Source: Pseudomonadota bacterium
GTDB lineage: Bacteria > Pseudomonadota > Alphaproteobacteria > Rhizobiales > Hyphomicrobiaceae
DNA length: 19,135 nt
Assembly: GCA_023412745.1 (NCBI GenBank)
Contig: JAEZBZ010000116.1
Coordinates: 1 to 19,135, forward strand
Reading direction: 5' to 3'
Below the pieces are notes generated by a model that was not told the DNA's origin, searched no databases, and saw nothing but the letters and a program-made list of their open reading frames with translations. Positions 7,901 to 13,446 of the stretch are shown one piece after another. The translations under genes and the position numbers were made by a program. Numbering within the stretch: position 1 is the stretch's first letter; each line of letters begins with the position of its first letter.

Positions 7901-8277
7901 GCTTCGGACCAGACATCACGTTCGATCCCAACGCTGTCGTAACCCTCAGCCTGGCCTTGCACGAACTTGCGACAAACGCGGCGAAGTATGGCGCGCTGTC
8001 GAAACTGACCGGCCGGATCACGGTCCAGTGGGGATTGCGCAACGACGAAATGACAGCGCACAAACCGATGATCGAGCTGTCCTGGATTGAACGCGGCGGT
8101 CCGACTGTCAGACCGCCGGAACGAAGAGGGTTCGGCACCCGGCTCGTGCAAGCCAGCGCGCAGCAGCTTGGCGGCAGCGTTTCCCTCGACTATCCGTCTC
8201 CGGGCCTCGAATGCCGTTTCGTGATTCCACTGCCGCGTAAAACCTCGCCGGTGCCCCACGTACCGCTGAACGACTGA
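4906..8277 (+). CDS. HWE-family sensor histidine kinase with GAF, degenerate receiver and PAS domains
   Basis: This is a 1123-residue, apparently soluble kinase. The order is an N-terminal PAS-like module (about 25-168, with GEMGARIRAHDW and FWGPEFRAFYNDAW), GAF (175-335), receiver-like domain (383-500), three PAS domains (520-640, 646-762, 786-905), then the kinase core. The phosphoacceptor is H924 in LNELNHRVKN. The ATP-binding N-box has H1019 and N1024 (HELATNAAKYG), and W1060-I-E1062 is the tryptophan/glutamate signature of HWE kinases. The embedded receiver has lost its key residues: N387-R388 replace the acidic pair, E430 replaces the acceptor Asp, and R482 replaces the Lys. It can therefore hardly be phosphorylated and is probably structural or locked. 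The ATG at 4906 has no clear Shine-Dalgarno, and coupling to the upstream regulator gene is possible. There is no transmembrane segment, so the signal is probably intracellular. Confidence 0.92.
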   Translation: MEHFWPHANEGGSHVSQTILGDGGEMGARIRAHDWTATPLGPLVHWPPNLRSSLGICLNAKLPFALFWGPEFRAFYNDAWSIMLGALHPEALGLPLRDASPELWAWAGPICQNVLDNGDGASATDRLIPLQRHGFTEETYFDFTFSPIRNDDGRVAGVFNAASETTLSVIDKRCSRVLRELAESIAGATSSEQACVLAARSLSTSPADVPFCLIYLLDASGTSARLVAAEGIAPDTAATPAEIKLTLPASIWPLRSVITTQRAQIITSLSARFGLNLPGGLWPEPAESAFVTPINAHMPGRAAGFLISGISPRRVVDNAYRTFVERAAWQISQALLRTRVPYEQRRRRLRHSLRGRGIAEPLLDSEMSAYASPAPLPERKQRILAVNREPDLQAHIAEVLSAAYDVDTVADIGQALSAAEQTPPDILLCELALPQLDGFKLIAEIHACAATRALPVIMLTTYASEEIRAEAIEAGADDVLLRPFSDRDLLHCVAHNLKLSRIRGEAAAREHRLRQRAQMLQDRLNTIVENMPVGAALLGLDGRVLHDNPAFRKYVPHILRERGATAKEWVGFDDEGRPIDVSDYPGMRALRGEIVHNQAFIHQPPDRPPRHTLVSAIPIRDEADDISGALAIIVDNDDTVRTSRALAESEARLAAIFNSAAVGLAQTDRDGCFTLVNDCFCDIVGRSRDDLLKLGWSDITHADDQAESKILLQQLLETGNPFETEHRFVRPDGMIVWVRNSVSQIHDAANRDQGILTVAVDISEHKHAAAQIDTLTEDSRIRREEREALLSALPVGVFIAHDPECKTLTTNPAGAAILRISSQENASKTGPGRDTLPFRVFKNGAEISGNTLPMQRAAQSGETVMGEEVDLHFDDGSVTNLYEYALPVRDGSGAIRGCVGVFVDITSRKQAEQRQKLLLNELNHRVKNTLAIAQSIAAHTLREIPEPREFKQAFSARLMTLARAHNVLTRSAWQGAAIGDVVEAATAPFRSNRISQFECFGPDITFDPNAVVTLSLALHELATNAAKYGALSKLTGRITVQWGLRNDEMTAHKPMIELSWIERGGPTVRPPERRGFGTRLVQASAQQLGGSVSLDYPSPGLECRFVIPLPRKTSPVPHVPLND

Positions 8278-8311
8278 TTTGATCAGCTGAGCCACAACGG
8301 CAAGGATGGAG

Positions 8312-8734
8312 ATGACCGCAGACGATATCATTCAGCTTCTGGATCTCAAGCCTCATCCCGAAGGCGGCTATTTCCGTGAGACATTCCGTGATGCCCGTCT
8401 GAACGAAGGTCGCGCCGCCTCGACCGCGATCTACTTTCTGCTGAAGGAGGGGCAGTCCTCCCATTGGCATCGGGTCGACGCCACCGAGATCTGGCATTGG
8501 TACGCGGGCGCGCCGCTGGAGCTTGGCATCGCTGCCGATTGCACGGACGAGCACGTCGTGCGCCTCGGCAATCGTCTCCAGCACGGCGAGCGCCCTCAGG
8601 CCGTCGTTGCCACAGGCCATTGGCAGCGGGCGCGCAGCCTGGGTGCCTGGACGCTGGTCGGCTGTACCGTTGCGCCCGGCTTTACGTTCGACGGGTTCGA
8701 GCTGGCCGCCCCGGACTTTGTCCCTCAGCGGTAG
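8312..8734 (+). CDS. DUF985 (Cupin_5) family protein
   Basis: This small protein of about 140 residues begins IIQLLDLKPHPEGGYFRETF, the hallmark of the DUF985/Cupin_5 family, a single beta-barrel cupin. Further conserved parts are STAIYFLL, SHWHRVDATEIWHWYAGAPLEL and AWTLVGCTVAPGFTFDGFEL. The histidines in SHWHRVDATEIWHW could bind a metal or small ligand. No reaction is established for the family, so I assign none. I prefer the ATG at 8312, which has AAGGA five bases upstream; an in-frame ATG at 8306 would add two residues. It starts 34 bases after the kinase stop and 108 bases before the XRE-cupin gene region, and it may be cotranscribed with the kinase. Confidence 0.88.
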   Translation: MTADDIIQLLDLKPHPEGGYFRETFRDARLNEGRAASTAIYFLLKEGQSSHWHRVDATEIWHWYAGAPLELGIAADCTDEHVVRLGNRLQHGERPQAVVATGHWQRARSLGAWTLVGCTVAPGFTFDGFELAAPDFVPQR

Positions 8735-8761
8735 CCCGATCCGCCGGGTTTTTCGAACGCG

Positions 8762-8806
8762 TTGCACTTGGTATGATTTTGCTCTACATGCACAATTATG
8801 GTGCAA
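8762..8806 (+). promoter_or_regulatory. promoter and overlapping inverted repeats before the XRE-cupin regulator
   Basis: TTGCAC (8762-8767) and TACATG (8785-8790) form a -35/-10 pair with 17-base spacing. TGCAC (8789-8793) and GTGCA (8801-8805) form an inverted repeat around a 7-base spacer that overlaps the -10 box and the expected start site near 8797. The -35 hexamer TTGCAC is itself the inverse of GTGCAA (8801-8806). This arrangement fits autorepression by the gene that follows. All motifs are seen; the function is inferred. Confidence 0.45.
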
Positions 8807-8842
8807 GCAAAGACACTCGCTCCCACAGCGGGGACCAGCGGA

Positions 8843-9442
8843 ATGGATCAGGCGCGGCTTGTGGCGCAGCAAATCGGGCAGCGCGTGCGCGCGGTGCGCC
8901 GCCAGCGCGGGCTGACGCTCGAGGCGCTCGGCAAAGAGACTAACCTGTCTGCTGCGTTTCTGTCCCGGATCGAGCGCGGCGAAGCTACCACGTCGATCGC
9001 CAGTCTGATCGTCATCGCCACCAGTCTGGATATCCCGCTGCGCGATTTCTTCGAGGACTCCAGCGACGGTGACGCCGCAAAGTCCTACACGGTCTCGCGG
9101 CGCGCGGCGCGCGCCAGGCAGGCCCCTCTGGAAGCCAACGGCTACACATTCCACTGGCTGTCCGGCGAACTGGCAGACCCTGACCTGAGCGCTTTTTCTA
9201 TAGAGTTTCCAGCCAAATCCAACGAGGATATCGCGCTGCTGACGCATGAGGGCGAAGAAATCCTCTACATCCTTGAGGGCCAGATCGAGTTTCAGATCGG
9301 GGACGATCGTTTCGTTCTGGAAGCCGGCGACTGCGTGCACTTTCACGGCAACAAGCCGCACATGGGCCGCAACATCGGGCGCACACCCGCGCGCATGCTG
9401 ATGGTCGTCACACCGTCCCAGGCCATCGGATCAGCGCCCTAG
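8843..9442 (+). CDS. XRE-family transcriptional regulator with C-terminal cupin domain
   Basis: This 199-residue DNA-binding regulator has an N-terminal helix-turn-helix (about 10-70: IGQRVRAVRRQRGLTLEALG, then NLSAAFLSRIERGEATTSIA). Its C-terminal cupin sensor spans about 117-192 (THEGEEILYILEGQIEF, GDCVHFHGNKPHMGRN), with H168 and H173 as possible ligand or metal residues. Relatives such as PuuR and SutR control amino-acid, polyamine or sulfur metabolism, usually near the operon they regulate. I choose the ATG at 8843 because GGGGA lies 8 bases upstream. An in-frame ATG at 8798 would add 15 residues, but it falls inside the operator and almost at the predicted transcription start, so it would need leaderless translation. 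The likely target is the oxidoreductase/flavoprotein pair downstream and perhaps itself. Confidence 0.92.
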   Translation: MDQARLVAQQIGQRVRAVRRQRGLTLEALGKETNLSAAFLSRIERGEATTSIASLIVIATSLDIPLRDFFEDSSDGDAAKSYTVSRRAARARQAPLEANGYTFHWLSGELADPDLSAFSIEFPAKSNEDIALLTHEGEEILYILEGQIEFQIGDDRFVLEAGDCVHFHGNKPHMGRNIGRTPARMLMVVTPSQAIGSAP

Positions 9443-9738
9443 TCCTGTTCGACGCTCGTTTTGAGCGAGCCGCAACTCCTCAAAGTCCGCAGGTGTCGGG
9501 CAACGTGCGTCGCGCTTGCTGTTGCACGAACGCGCCTGGCGAACTGCCATCCGTCGCACAGCGGCCTGGGCGCGGCTGCACCCGCGCGCGCAATATTATT
9601 TGCATAACATGCAAATTCATGCACACTGGCCGGGACGTCGACACGCGCGGGCTATTCCATCAGCTCGCTGCGTATTCTTTGAAAAAACACGCCACAGCGC
9701 GCCAACTTGCAGCGCTCGCAGAAAACGGGAGCAAGATC
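9443..9738 (+). other. intergenic region before the Ldh2-type oxidoreductase
   Basis: I see no gene in these 296 bases. A weak hairpin (GCTCG/CGAGC) lies shortly after the regulator stop with no T-tract. The main element is the inverted repeat at 9598-9616. The open frame running through the region into the oxidoreductase has none of the family's sequence before 9739. Confidence 0.6.
9598..9616. promoter_or_regulatory. TTGCAT/ATGCAA palindromic operator
   Basis: ATTTGCAT (9598-9605) and ATGCAAAT (9609-9616) are perfect 8-base arms around AAC. Another ATGCA follows at 9619. The palindrome overlaps a TATTAT -10-like hexamer (9594-9599), though no good -35 was found. The half-site TTGCAT/ATGCAA resembles the TTGCAC/GTGCAA elements before the XRE-cupin gene, which makes that regulator the natural candidate; the spacing differs, so this is only a hypothesis. 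Confidence 0.55.
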
Positions 9739-10821
9739 GTGGAACACATCGTGATGAGTTTGTCCGACGTGCACGCGACGACCAAGCGCGCACTGATGAA
9801 GCAAGGCTTCGGCGAGGTGCATGCGCAGGCGATCGCCAACACCGTGACGATGGCCGAACGCGATGAATGCCGGCATCACGGCATGTTCCGCATTCCGTTC
9901 TACGTCAATGCGCTGAAGGCCGGGCAAGCCTCTCCCGACGCAATCCCGACAGTCACCAAGCTGGCTCCCAGCATCATCAAGGTGGATGCTCATTACAGCT
10001 TCTCGCCGCTGGCACTGGAGTACGGCGACGAGCCGCTCGCCGCTCTCGCCAAGGAGCAAGGCATCGCGGCGCTGTGCGTGAACAATGCGCTGAACGTGGC
10101 CGCTCTGTGGCCGGAGGTCGAGCGGCTCGCTGAACGCGGCCTGGTTGCCTTCGCCTTCGTCGCAGCCGCCCCCTATGTGGCGCCGCACGGCGGTACCAAG
10201 CCGCTGTTCGGTACCAATCCGATGGCATTCGCCTGGCCGCGCGACAACCATCCCCCGCTGGTTTTCGATCAGGCCGCCAGCTCCACCGCGCGTGGTGAAA
10301 TCCAAATCCGCCTGCGCGACGGCCGCCAGCTCGAACCCGGCTGGGCGATCGACGTCAACGGCAATCCGACGACGGATCCCACGGCCGCGCTGGAAGGCGC
10401 TCAGCTTCCATTTGGTGGCGCCAAGGGATCGTCGCTGGCGCTGATGGTGGAACTGCTCGCCGGACCGCTGATGGGCGACGCACTGAGCTTCCAGGCTGCC
10501 GAACACGACGAGGCCAACACCGGCGCGCCGTGCGGCGGCGAACTTGTCATCGCCATCGATCCGATGCGCTGCGTGCAGAACGGCGACCGCAAGGCCCAGC
10601 TCGCACACGGAGAGATGCTATTCGCCAAGATCCTGGAACAGGACGGCACGCGTCTCCCGTCGGATCGGCGTTACAAGGCGCGCAAGCGGACCACCGTCGA
10701 GGGCGTGCAGGTTCCCAAATCGCTTTACGACACGCTGCAGATCTACCTCGCAGGAGAGAAGGTCGACACGCGCCAAGCCTATGAAGGCGATCACATCCTC
10801 CCGAACGGGGCAAAGGCATAG
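9739..10821 (+). CDS. Ldh2/MDH2-family NAD(P)H oxidoreductase, DpkA-like (cyclic imino acid reductase type)
   Basis: This protein of about 360 residues belongs to the malate/L-lactate dehydrogenase family with its own NAD(P)-binding fold. From memory it aligns best with DpkA, which reduces delta1-piperideine-2-carboxylate or pyrroline-2-carboxylate to L-pipecolate or L-proline in D-lysine and D-proline breakdown. Shared stretches are KPLFGTNPMAFAWPR, NGNPTTDP, LPFGGAKGSSLALMVELLAG and RMPGERRYRER-like RLPSDRRYKARK near the end. The catalytic His is H47 in RHHGMFRIP and the likely catalytic Asp is D177 in VFDQAAS. I choose the GTG at 9739 (GGGAG at 9727-9731) because homology begins with EHIVMSLSDV; the ATG at 9754 is the alternative. 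The PPOX gene follows after 26 bases. A malate, lactate or ureidoglycolate-type substrate is also possible. Confidence 0.87.
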   Translation: MEHIVMSLSDVHATTKRALMKQGFGEVHAQAIANTVTMAERDECRHHGMFRIPFYVNALKAGQASPDAIPTVTKLAPSIIKVDAHYSFSPLALEYGDEPLAALAKEQGIAALCVNNALNVAALWPEVERLAERGLVAFAFVAAAPYVAPHGGTKPLFGTNPMAFAWPRDNHPPLVFDQAASSTARGEIQIRLRDGRQLEPGWAIDVNGNPTTDPTAALEGAQLPFGGAKGSSLALMVELLAGPLMGDALSFQAAEHDEANTGAPCGGELVIAIDPMRCVQNGDRKAQLAHGEMLFAKILEQDGTRLPSDRRYKARKRTTVEGVQVPKSLYDTLQIYLAGEKVDTRQAYEGDHILPNGAKA

Positions 10822-10847
10822 CAACGGCTCATCGAGGACAACACGCC

Positions 10848-11495
10848 ATGTCAATCTATGAACCGACTGACCGGACGCGCATCAAACGGCGGCCTGAGCG
10901 CGGTCATTATGATCGCGAGGTCGTGCACAGGATCATCGACGAGGCACTCATTGCGCACATCGGCTTCGTCGTCGAAGGTATGCCGTGCGTCATCCCGACA
11001 GCAATCGTGCGGCTCGGCGAAGACCTCTACGTCCACGGCAGTCCGAACAATCACCTGCTGACATCGCTGCAGGACGGCGCACAGGCGTGCATCACCATCA
11101 CGTTGATCGATTCCATCGTTGCCGGACGTTCCGCGTTCGGTTGCAGCATGGATTACCGTTCGGTGGTGGTGTTTTCCAATGCCGAGGGGATCACCGATCC
11201 GGTGGAAAAGGAGCGTATCGCCGATGCGTTCGTCGAAAGCATTATCCCGGGGCACAAGGTGCGGCGCCCCAAGCCCAAGGAACTCGGCGCGACGCTATTC
11301 CTGCGTTTTCCGATCAACGAGGCGTCCGCGAAAATCCGCGATGTCGGTGTGCTCGATGTGGACGGCGATTATGAGCTCGACCTGTGGGCCGGCCGCATTC
11401 CGCTACGCCTCACCGCAGGCGAGGCGCAAAGCTGCGCGCGGCTGAAGGAAGGCATCGAAATGCCCGACTATGCCAAGGGTTACCAGCGCGGCTGA
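10848..11495 (+). CDS. pyridoxamine 5'-phosphate oxidase family flavoprotein
   Basis: This 215-residue protein has the FMN-binding split-barrel fold of the Pyridox_ox_2 type. Recognisable parts are RGHYDREVVHRIIDEALIAHIGFV, YVHGSPNNHLLTSLQDG, MDYRSVVVFSNAEGITDP.EK and an ending with INEASAKIRDVGV...ELDLWAGRIPL. Members bind flavin, and many are of unknown substrate; true PdxH activity should not be assumed. GAGGA (10834-10838) precedes the ATG by 9 bases. It lies 26 bases after the oxidoreductase stop and is probably cotranscribed, so it may support the same catabolic step or protect PLP or flavin chemistry. It is the last gene before a gene-poor stretch. Confidence 0.9.
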   Translation: MSIYEPTDRTRIKRRPERGHYDREVVHRIIDEALIAHIGFVVEGMPCVIPTAIVRLGEDLYVHGSPNNHLLTSLQDGAQACITITLIDSIVAGRSAFGCSMDYRSVVVFSNAEGITDPVEKERIADAFVESIIPGHKVRRPKPKELGATLFLRFPINEASAKIRDVGVLDVDGDYELDLWAGRIPLRLTAGEAQSCARLKEGIEMPDYAKGYQRG

Positions 11496-11504
11496 CCGAT
11501 CGCA

Positions 11505-11536
11505 GTGCAATCACCCCAAGCGGCGCACAATTGCAC
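11505..11536. promoter_or_regulatory. inverted repeat after the PPOX gene
   Basis: GTGCAAT (11505-11511) and ATTGCAC (11530-11536) are perfect 7-base arms around an 18-base loop, starting 10 bases after the PPOX stop. There is no T-tract, so intrinsic termination is doubtful. It could be an mRNA-end hairpin, or a binding site, since it repeats the GTGCAA/TTGCAC hexamers seen before the XRE-cupin gene. Confidence 0.4.
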
Positions 11537-11674
11537 CTTCTGACGCCATTGACGTATCAGTGTCGGATTGAATTCTACGAACGAGGAAGGAGACCTAACA
11601 TGGCCTCCTCCCCGCCTCCGGCGGCATCCCCGCTTATCAGCGGCCGAATTCAAAAATGCGTGTTACGAGAACCA

Positions 11675-12072
11675 TTACTTCGCGGGCAGGTTGGCCATGT
11701 TCCAGGTATCGCCTTTCAGCCCTGCAACCTTGCCTTCAGCCTTGGCGGCTCTGGTTTGAAGATTGACCGAGTGAAGCGTTTTCACCCGATAGCAGCCACG
11801 CCGAATTCGCACCCTTGCCATCCGAAAGGATGTCGAATGCACTTGGTTAGGCGACCTTGACGCCGAGGATGCCGAACCGAGTTGAGAATGCCGTCGTTCG
11901 GAAGCGCCTGCTTCACCAGCATGCCGGTGCCAGTGTCGATATTGAACAGCGCGGTTTCCTTGGTGCCGGCAAAGCTGTTCGTTTGAGCGCCGGCGGTCAC
12001 CTGCGGTGACGCACCCTCGCTCTTGTCTCCGTCAGCGTACTTCAGCTTGCGGTCGACGGTTGCTTTAGGCAT
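11675..12072 (-). pseudogene. decayed DUF4394-domain protein gene
   Basis: Read on the minus strand, three consecutive pieces in two frames reconstruct the C-terminal part of a DUF4394 protein. From 12072, KLKYADGDKSEGASPQV, TNSFAGTKETALFNIDTGTG and VKQALPNDGILNS lie in one frame. Then ILGVKVA, an in-frame TAA, and FDILSDGKGANSAWLLSGE lie in another. Then VNLQTRAAKAEGKVAGLKGD and TWNMANLPAK end at a normal TAA (11675-11677). At least two frameshifts and one stop are therefore needed to break it. The portion upstream of 12072 is not convincingly recognisable, so the N-terminus is lost or too decayed. Intact members are usually secreted or repeat-rich proteins of unknown function. The ATG at 12072 is only the edge of the longest open piece. 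Confidence 0.78.
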
Positions 12073-12391
12073 TGGTCGTTTCGATCAGCCTCTATTGGAC
12101 GATTAGGTGACGCCAAGCGTATCGGGCCGACCAGCGCGATGCCTTACGCGGCAGACCCCTCATGATTAGTCAGTGATCTCAAGATCATCACGACCAGCCT
12201 GCTGGGCAGCAGCCAGTCAATGTCTGTGGATAATGAGGATTTCGGGTTTTGCACACGCGCATGTAGCAATCGCATCACTGCGACGGACGCGCATCAGCGC
12301 CTGATTCGCCCATGATTGCTGGCAATTGAGCTAGTGCGATAAGGCTGCGCGTAAGTCTCGATATCCAATCGCCCTGACATTCGATTCGCAG
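12073..12391. other. gene-poor stretch between the pseudogene and the porin promoter
   Basis: No coding frame with family resemblance is seen on either strand. It probably contains remnants of the DUF4394 N-terminus. Small inverted repeats are present: TGATCT/AGATCA around CA at 12174-12187, and CTGCT/AGCAG at 12199-12212. No role is assigned to either. Confidence 0.5.
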
Positions 12392-12424
12392 CGCGTTGAT
12401 CCATCCGCGGTCAACGCGTTACCA
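12392..12424 (+). promoter_or_regulatory. porin promoter with embedded palindrome
   Basis: TTGATC (12396-12401) and TTACCA (12419-12424) are spaced by 17 bases, a sigma70-like pair. CGCGTTGA (12392-12399) and TCAACGCG (12411-12418) form a perfect 8-base inverted repeat with an 11-base spacer that overlaps the -35 box and fills the spacer up to the -10 box. A regulator bound here would directly block or remodel RNA polymerase binding. The predicted leader is about 100 bases long. Confidence 0.45.
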
Positions 12425-12487
12425 AACATGCCAGTGGGACTGCTTGGGGAGAGCGCGTGTCCCGAAGAGTTCTGGTCAGTCATCGCC

Positions 12488-12505
12488 GAAGCTCAGTTGA
12501 GCTTC
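12488..12505 (+). promoter_or_regulatory. leader hairpin next to the porin Shine-Dalgarno
   Basis: GAAGCTC (12488-12494) and GAGCTTC (12499-12505) pair perfectly over 7 bases around an AGTT loop. The stem ends only 5 bases before the Shine-Dalgarno AAAGGAGGGA (12511-12520). It does not itself sequester the ribosome binding site. It may stabilise the message or serve small-RNA or Hfq control, which is common for outer-membrane protein genes. The pairing is seen; the role is inferred. Confidence 0.5.
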
Positions 12506-12528
12506 CGCTAAAAGGAGGGACTCCCCCT

Positions 12529-13332
12529 GTGTTGAAGTCAGTTGCTTTTGGCTTTGTGAGTCTTATGGCGGCCGGCAGCATCGCCGCCGCAACCCAGGCA
12601 GAAGCCGCGGGCGGGTATCCGCCCTATGGCAATCCCTACGGCGGAAGCATCAAGGACGCCCCGCCCCCGGCTCCGGTCGTCTATGTTCCGCAAACCAATT
12701 GGGCCGGTGTCTACATCGGCGCCCACCTCGGCTACGGCTGGGCCGAGTCCGACTGGAATTTCCGCAACGCCGGAACGTTCAACAACGCGATCGGCGATCG
12801 TGTCGGCCATGATCCTTCGGGCTGGTTTGGTGGCGGACAGCTCGGCGTCAACATTCAGAGCGGCCGCATCGTCTGGGGTCTGGAAGGCACGCTTTCAGGC
12901 GCAGATCTGACCGATCATTCGTCGAGCCCTGCGCTTGCCACCGATCGTCTCGCGACCGAGATCGACATGCTGTGGACAATCACCGGCCGTCTTGGCTACG
13001 ACTGGGGCGGGCTGCTGACCTACGTCAAGGCGGGCTATGCCGGCGCCAGCGTCGATATTTCAGCACGTGATCCGATCACGCCGATCCGGCTCGGTAACGA
13101 CGATACGCTGCACGGCTGGACCGTCGGCTTCGGCGCTGAATACATGTTCTCGCCGAACGTGATCGTCGGTCTCGAATACAGCTATGCCGATTTCGGCAAC
13201 GCCTCGTATCGCGGCCTGGATTCCAGCGCGACGGCCTACGACATCAAGAACGACGTCACGCTTCACACCGTGATGGCGCGGATCAGCTACAAGTTCGACG
13301 CCAACCGTTATCTCGCAGCACCATCCTGGTAA
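12529..13332 (+). CDS. Omp25/Omp31-type outer membrane beta-barrel porin
   Basis: The product is 267 residues if translation starts at the GTG at 12529. That start is supported by AGGAGG (12513-12518) at 10-base spacing and by a clean signal peptide (LKSVAFGFVSLMAAGSIAAA) cleaved after AEA. An upstream GTG at 12457 would add 24 residues that do not look like a signal sequence. The short Pro/Gly/Tyr-rich linker (GGYPPYGNPYGG, PPPAPVVYVP) and NWAGVYIGAHLGYGWAESDW are typical of the alphaproteobacterial Omp25/Omp31 family. Strands follow to MARISYKF near the end, with a short tail ending in APSW. It is an eight-stranded outer-membrane barrel with a structural or surface role. It is a single gene with its own promoter, leader hairpin and terminator. 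Confidence 0.92.
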   Translation: MLKSVAFGFVSLMAAGSIAAATQAEAAGGYPPYGNPYGGSIKDAPPPAPVVYVPQTNWAGVYIGAHLGYGWAESDWNFRNAGTFNNAIGDRVGHDPSGWFGGGQLGVNIQSGRIVWGLEGTLSGADLTDHSSSPALATDRLATEIDMLWTITGRLGYDWGGLLTYVKAGYAGASVDISARDPITPIRLGNDDTLHGWTVGFGAEYMFSPNVIVGLEYSYADFGNASYRGLDSSATAYDIKNDVTLHTVMARISYKFDANRYLAAPSW

Positions 13333-13359
13333 TTCGCGACGGCCACCGCGACTACCAAC

Positions 13360-13398
13360 AAAAAGGGGAAGCTGCCGAATTGGCCGCTTCCCCTTTTT
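13360..13398. terminator. bidirectional rho-independent terminator
   Basis: AAAAAGGGGAAGC (13360-13372) pairs perfectly with GCTTCCCCTTTTT (13386-13398), and a small inner GCC/GGC stem lies in the loop. T-runs exist on both strands, so it can end the porin transcript and also the prfB transcript, whose coding part stops at 13447 from the other side. Confidence 0.9.
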
Positions 13399-13446
13399 TG
13401 CATCTCGTTTCTTATCGCTGCCGGCCGAAACGTCTGAGAGCCGCAA

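Noticed and set aside
8108..9361. 417-codon minus-strand open frame
   Set aside because: It overlaps the kinase end, the DUF985 gene and the XRE-cupin gene, all supported by conserved motifs on the plus strand.
9440..9475. Rho-independent terminator after the XRE-cupin gene
   Set aside because: The GCTCG/CGAGC hairpin is short and there is no T-tract.
9493..9738. N-terminal extension of 82 residues on the DpkA-like oxidoreductase
   Set aside because: It has no family similarity, contains the operator at 9598-9616, and a Shine-Dalgarno-supported start fits at 9739.
11600..11860. Plus-strand frame with a good Shine-Dalgarno (GAAGGAGA) before the ATG at 11600
   Set aside because: Most of it is antisense to the DUF4394 remnant and its translation resembles nothing. 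The ribosome site may be a leftover of a lost gene.
12457..12528. Upstream GTG start for the porin
   Set aside because: The extra 24 residues are Arg/Ser-rich and would sit before the signal peptide. The strong Shine-Dalgarno points to 12529.
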